This document shows positions 59,889-64,000 of a stretch of 64,000 bases of DNA, in pieces; position 1 is the first letter of the stretch; every line of letters begins with the position of its first letter. The notes beneath the pieces were generated by a model. The model was not told the DNA's origin and did not search any database. It worked only from the letters and a program-made list of their open reading frames with translations. Source of the stretch: Phallus indusiatus (Eukaryota; Basidiomycota; Agaricomycetes; Phallales; Phallaceae); assembly GCA_027605045.1 (NCBI GenBank), contig JAQFWX010000091.1, positions 80,029 to 144,028 of the forward strand. The letters run 5' to 3'. A program made the translations under genes and the position numbers.

Positions 59889-60706
59889 ATGTCTCCTCGT
59901 CAAACCACGGGTGTTCCTACTAAATCGAATACATTTGGCAAAAACAAAGGGCGTGCACAAAAGGTCATATTTGACGAAGATGCTAGAAGGTATCCCGATC
60001 ATTTGAGCATGTGTATTTTGGTTATCGTTTCTCACATTATGGTAGGGAGTACTTGACCGGGTTTCATAAACGTAATGTCCAGAAACAGGAGGTCAGAAAA
60101 AAGAAGGCAATAGAGAGACAGAGACAAGAGAGATTGGAGCTCAGGAAGCAGGTTTTAATCTGTTCACTTATGTCTTTCAGAGAACCGAAATAACACGTCA
60201 TCCCAGCATCGACGAGACCTCGCGGAACGCGCCGCAGAGAATGCCAAAGCAGTCGAAACAGCTCTTGGGATGATTCAAAGTATAACATTTAATAATATAT
60301 TTTGCTATGACAGAAAATAATAACATCTAATTTTTTTTCAGGCGATGTCGCAGCCAACGAAAGTGATTTAAACGAGGACGACCTTCCTCAGGATCAAGAG
60401 TTAGAATTCGAAAATGATGAAAAGCTGGCTATCGTAACCGTTGTGGACGATTTTTCAATAGATTCCTTGCGCCATGGCGACGAGCAAAATTTCAGTCATT
60501 CCGAACCCAATTTTAATCCCAGAACTACACCACCCAACCCTATTAATCAGACATCCGTTACAAAAGGGACGGCAAAGCCCCGATCACACAAAGTCAAATA
60601 TCAAACGAAGACTGCACGTAAAGTAGAAAGAGCCAAACAACGGGCTCGCAAGTTAGAGAAGGCTCAAAAGTTCGGAGATAAGAAAAAAAGGCGAATGAGA
60701 CGCTAA
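59889..60706 (+). CDS. RRP17: Ribosome biogenesis protein Rrp17 / NOL12 (Nop25)
   Basis: Rrp17 is a nucleolar exonuclease-like factor that trims the 5' end of 5.8S/25S rRNA precursors. Four exons: MSPRQTTGVPTKSNTFGKNK and VIFDEDARREYLTGFHKRNV (the family core), QKQEVRKKKAIERQRQERLE, RRDLAERAAENAKAVETALG, then an acidic middle (NESDLNEDDLPQDQELEFEN) and a very basic C-terminus ending KKKRRMRR. The first intron starts at 59990; the second (about 60151-60205) skips an internal stop and uses the acceptor CCCAG before CATCGACG; the third ends in a T-run acceptor at about 60341. The basic end fits nucleolar import. Confidence 0.88.
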
Positions 60707-61244
60707 GGATTGGCGATGTTCTTCATGCTCTTGGTACGAGAATTTGAATTTAAATTTTTGGTTAGAAAATATAGTTATGCTTTTTTTCCCAATACGACTC
60801 AGGCGCAGCTCCGTACTTTCATGACATTGATATATCAATTTATCAAATTGGTTATCTTCTCGGCCCAAAACCCCGGCAATTCACCGGGTTTCAAGTAGGA
60901 GTAGCCTCATGTTTGTGTTCGTACGTACTCTTCGCATCTTGCAGCCATATAAAGCGGTGCCTTTGCTCACGTGATATATTTACTCGACCCACAAATATGG
61001 TGCTTAGACTCAACATTTATGCATGCACTTTCAACGTAAAAAACTCAAATAACCCAGATATTTTTGAACCACGTGCAATTATCTGAGTCGATGAGCGCTG
61101 TGGCATTGCCGCTGAATTCTCAATCTCTTCAAACTCGGCTTAACCTCTGTTCGCTTGTTGGACCGGCTTGCATTCGAGTATAAATATTGGTGGTTTTGTC
61201 TCGAAATGTATCTCTACACAACCTTCAACCTTCACCTGATCAAC
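60707..61244 (+). promoter_or_regulatory. Intergenic region with TATA box of the PhyH gene
   Basis: This 538-bp region contains TATAAATA at 61179-61186. A transcript starting about 30 bases later would reach the ATG at 61245 first or just after the one at 61207. CACGTG-type sites occur near 60970 (CTCACGTGATAT) and 61071 (CCACGTGC). Confidence 0.45.
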
Positions 61245-62529
61245 ATGCTATTTTCCACTAAGGAACGAGATACTATGTTCTCCAAGTCGTTCCCGTCCAT
61301 TCCAACTATCGAACACCGTCATGCTACATATAGTCGACCTTATCACCTTTCTCGTGCTCAAATAGAACTATACAAAAGAAACGGATACCTAATTATCCGC
61401 GATCTTTTAACCTCTGAGGAGACGGCGAACATTATAGCCTGGACTAATGAAGTTAAGTCATGGGATGGCAAAACCACCAAAGCATATCTGCAGTACGACG
61501 AGACTACAGAAGAGGGCATTGTTCGGTGTTCTAGCGAGGTAATTAAACCAATTTTCACAACACATAGCTTCATTGTTCAATTTTCATAGAATTTCGCCTC
61601 GGAGCATCATGGATTCGCCGACCTGTTGAGCGGAGAACGCTTAATTAAACCCATCAGCGACCTCCATGGTGAAGATGTGTATGTTTTTCTTTTAATAGCT
61701 CTTCAAAGAAGTCCTTTAACACGATTACTAGACACTTGTTCAAGGTATGGACTACTCAATTTATCCTTCAGATTTTTTTCATCGTGATCTATTCATTGTT
61801 AGGAAAAAATTAGTAGGTATTATTTTCGTGAGCACATAAGTTGCTGATACTTTCTAAATTTAGATTATAAAGTCGCTAAGGCCGGCGGCTACGACCCTCA
61901 TATTGACGCTTCGTCTTATGAGCATATCAAATCTTTGAAGGATAAGATACATACTACGCTACTCATTGCGGTAGAAAGAGCTACCGTTGAGAATGGCTGC
62001 TTGGAAGTTGTACCGGGCAGCCATGTTGATGGCAGAACAAACCCCATTCCGACAGTAGGAGGCAAAACCATAACCGATGAATGGACTAAAGCGCACGAAT
62101 GGAAGGCGATACCCCTTGAACCAGGTAATTATTAATTTTCAATGACAGCATTTTCTATGACAAAGGCTTCGCTCAGGCCAAGCTCTCATATTCGACTCGT
62201 ATCTCGCACATCGGTCTGGTCCAAACCACACCGACTCAGGACGTGCCTGCCTATATGCAACGTAAGTCGTAACTTTTGTATGTTTTAACGGCATAGAACT
62301 CAATTCTTCCTTTCAGATATTCCACGCAACGTGAAGGAGAAAACGTGCATACAGAGTATTACGAACATCGCTCGAAATACTGGCCCGCCACCGCCAATCG
62401 CGACCCTGAGCACGATTACTCAGTCGGTGCCAATATCTATGGTATGCCTGTCATGCGGTAAAAGACTATATCTGACAAGTTCTTGACTTTTTAGCATGGG
62501 CTACTCCCTACTCCGAGCCTTCCGAATAA
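61245..62529 (+). CDS. PhyH (phytanoyl-CoA dioxygenase)-family Fe(II)/2-oxoglutarate oxygenase
   Basis: Hydroxylates a small molecule or acyl chain; the substrate is not predictable. Eight exons splice to 912 nt, 303 residues; introns 61539-61589, 61679-61731, 61745-61802, 61813-61863, 62125-62176, 62262-62316 and 62442-62494. Motifs: LYKRNGYLIIRDLLTSEETA (PhyH start), GGYDPHIDAS with the iron His-x-Asp, LLIAVERATVENGCLEVVPG then SHVDGR, QALIFDSYLAHRSGPN with the distal His, and YSTQREGENVHTEYYEH with a candidate 2-oxoglutarate Arg nearby. Exons 3 and 4 are 13 and 10 nt (61732-61744 and 61803-61812) and together code HLFKEKI. The start was set at MLFSTKERDT; 61207 and 61275 are alternatives. 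Confidence 0.88.
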
Positions 62530-64000
62530 TTTGTCCAGAAATCTTTTGGCTTATTTCCGCTATGACCCCTGCAGTATCATAATTTACATAATTCGTAGTC
62601 TTCTTTTCTTGTTAAATCTGTTCTTGAGGTCGTATCTACGACGTTGTAATAACTCTGTTCTTCTTACACGAAACATTGAATACAGATCATCTAATTTTGC
62701 TCATTTTTTCCTGTGAATATATGGAGTGAAGTGCGATTTGTAATAGTGCGCTTAATCTTATTTTGCAAATCAATCTCGAAGATGTGACATCATATAAAGG
62801 TTTTCGCAAATAATGTAGCCGTATGTTTATCTATACATACATGTACAGATACCCGGTCCGTGTCTTTGATGGGCGATAGTCGACTTGCAGAGTCGATCGT
62901 GATAAGTGTTCTGACTTAATTTTATTTGAACTTTAAAAGTAAAACCTAAGATCACATGGCTTGGCCCTTTCTCCCGATGTGAACACGAGCTGACAATTGA
63001 AGTCTTGGTGCCGGTCAGGAACGGTAACTCATCGATTCTCCTTATTATTTCTCCACGTGAAGTTCCACCACTGAAGTACGTACATTCATGACCAATTGAT
63101 GCGGGGGTGATAAAAAACGCTCGTGAACCCCACTTCAACACCTACGTAATAAGGCGTGTTTATCTCGAACGTATTCTTAGAAGCTGACGCTCAGCAAGAG
63201 GAAACACTTTTGGCTTAAGAATGAACCTGAGGATTTCGGCGCGAGAGGCGTGTCTGGCATACGCGAGCATGCTATGCTTATATTCCCGCCGGCCACGGGT
63301 GATGCATATGGAAATTCACAAAAAAACTTGGCAAATCTCAGCCAAATTTGCAGAACAATTTCTTATAAAATGTGAAGCGAATTAGCAATAGGATAACATC
63401 TGCGCTCATAAAGGACTGCACCTAAACTAGCCTTAGGACGGAGATGAGCAGGGTAAAAACTTGGATTCAAGCGTCCTGTCAAGTCTTCGGACATATTGGA
63501 TTGCGAAATGAGGCACGTGAATGAATCTGTACATTTATCTAATTGATAACGCTTACGTTTAGTGGGCATAGCCAAATCTGAATGTTATTTGGTTTCGTAT
63601 AAGACGATCTCATTATCGCTTGCAACGCAATGCCTATATTGATGAGTATCATTTGAAAAGAACATTCCCAAAATCAACGGCTATTGTAACTTCCGGGTAT
63701 TAGCGTATGGCTGGGGAAATTGGGCTGTTCTACCCTCCTCAGATTGATTGATGGTACGGCCCGGGTCCGGGAGTAAAAAAAGGCTAGGGAAAAAGAATGA
63801 GGCATAGATTTGACTCGAGTCGTATCCTGTCGTATCGGAAATTTTGGACAGAACAGAAAGTGGCGAGGCACATTAGACACTGTATTTACCTCTGTTTGTC
63901 GTTTCTGGATTTACCTGATATCTGTGAATATTACGAAGAAGTCTTTTGAGTGCATACTCAAAAAATCTACCTACATAAAAATAATATGGTCCGAAGACGC
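62530..64000. other. 3' flank of PhyH gene and right edge, no clear gene
   Basis: No family is recognised in these 1.5 kb. The most gene-like frame is on the minus strand at 63363-63569, listed below. Confidence 0.4.
63363..63569 (-). CDS. Possible small hypothetical protein
   Basis: An ATG-started frame of 68 codons beginning MPTKRKRYQLDKCTDSFTCL, with a basic N-terminus, one Cys pair and a Pro/Tyr-rich middle (PSFYPAHLRP). I do not recognise it, and no upstream or downstream exon is evident. It may be chance. Confidence 0.2.
   Translation of the reverse strand: MPTKRKRYQLDKCTDSFTCLISQSNMSEDLTGRLNPSFYPAHLRPKASLGAVLYERRCYPIANSLHIL

Overview
This window looks like nuclear DNA of a filamentous basidiomycete, most likely an Agaricomycete. 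Genes are dense, sit on both strands and are cut by many introns of about 50-65 nt (GT-AG, with two GC-AG). The families fit: fungal GH16 glucanase, HOL1-type MFS carriers, F-box/LRR proteins, Ser/Thr-rich membrane-anchored secreted proteins, and the charged 'IPWP...WHxDxF' proteins common in mushroom genomes. I see no transposon, rRNA, tRNA or CRISPR array.

Layout. 1-16 kb: the 5' part of exocyst SEC3 (runs off the left edge), a gene-poor 2.6 kb, a secreted GH16 beta-glucanase, a J-domain/NFKBIL1-like protein, a small protein with CDK-type phosphosites, a TMEM205-like membrane protein divergent from a NIPA-type magnesium transporter, a disordered protein and a Cys-rich single-pass membrane protein. 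16-27 kb: an MFS carrier divergently paired with a TauD-type dioxygenase, an F-box protein, an MMT-type mitochondrial cation diffusion facilitator, and a metallo-beta-lactamase-fold gene carrying an apparent one-base deletion. 27-33 kb: one very large low-complexity protein (Q/H/S/P/G-rich) with two ordered segments I do not recognise. 32.7-38.0 kb: about 5.3 kb with no recognisable gene. 38-43 kb: an NHA1-type Na+/H+ antiporter followed by a collapsed partial copy of itself, then a Ser/Thr-rich membrane protein. 43-52 kb: four minus-strand genes in series reading right to left, RNR2 (ribonucleotide reductase small subunit), BOS1 (ER-Golgi SNARE), a P5B ATPase (YPK9/ATP13A2 type), then the Ser/Thr-rich protein. 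53-64 kb: a FAM72 protein divergent from a five-unit polyubiquitin gene, a second NFKBIL1-like protein, RRP17/NOL12 and a PhyH-type dioxygenase.

Most genes are housekeeping or transport functions, not a cluster. The only neighbouring pair that suggests a joint pathway is the MFS carrier and TauD dioxygenase, which share a 349-bp intergenic promoter. For ten genes I summed the spliced exon lengths: nine give an exact multiple of three, which supports those models, and the metallo-beta-lactamase gene falls one base short.

The unusual items are gene-structure features: micro-exons of 6, 9, 13 and 10 nt (the 6-nt one carries a catalytic glutamate), two GC-AG introns, the one-base deletion, and the relic NHA1 copy. 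I did not find a clear new multi-gene system.
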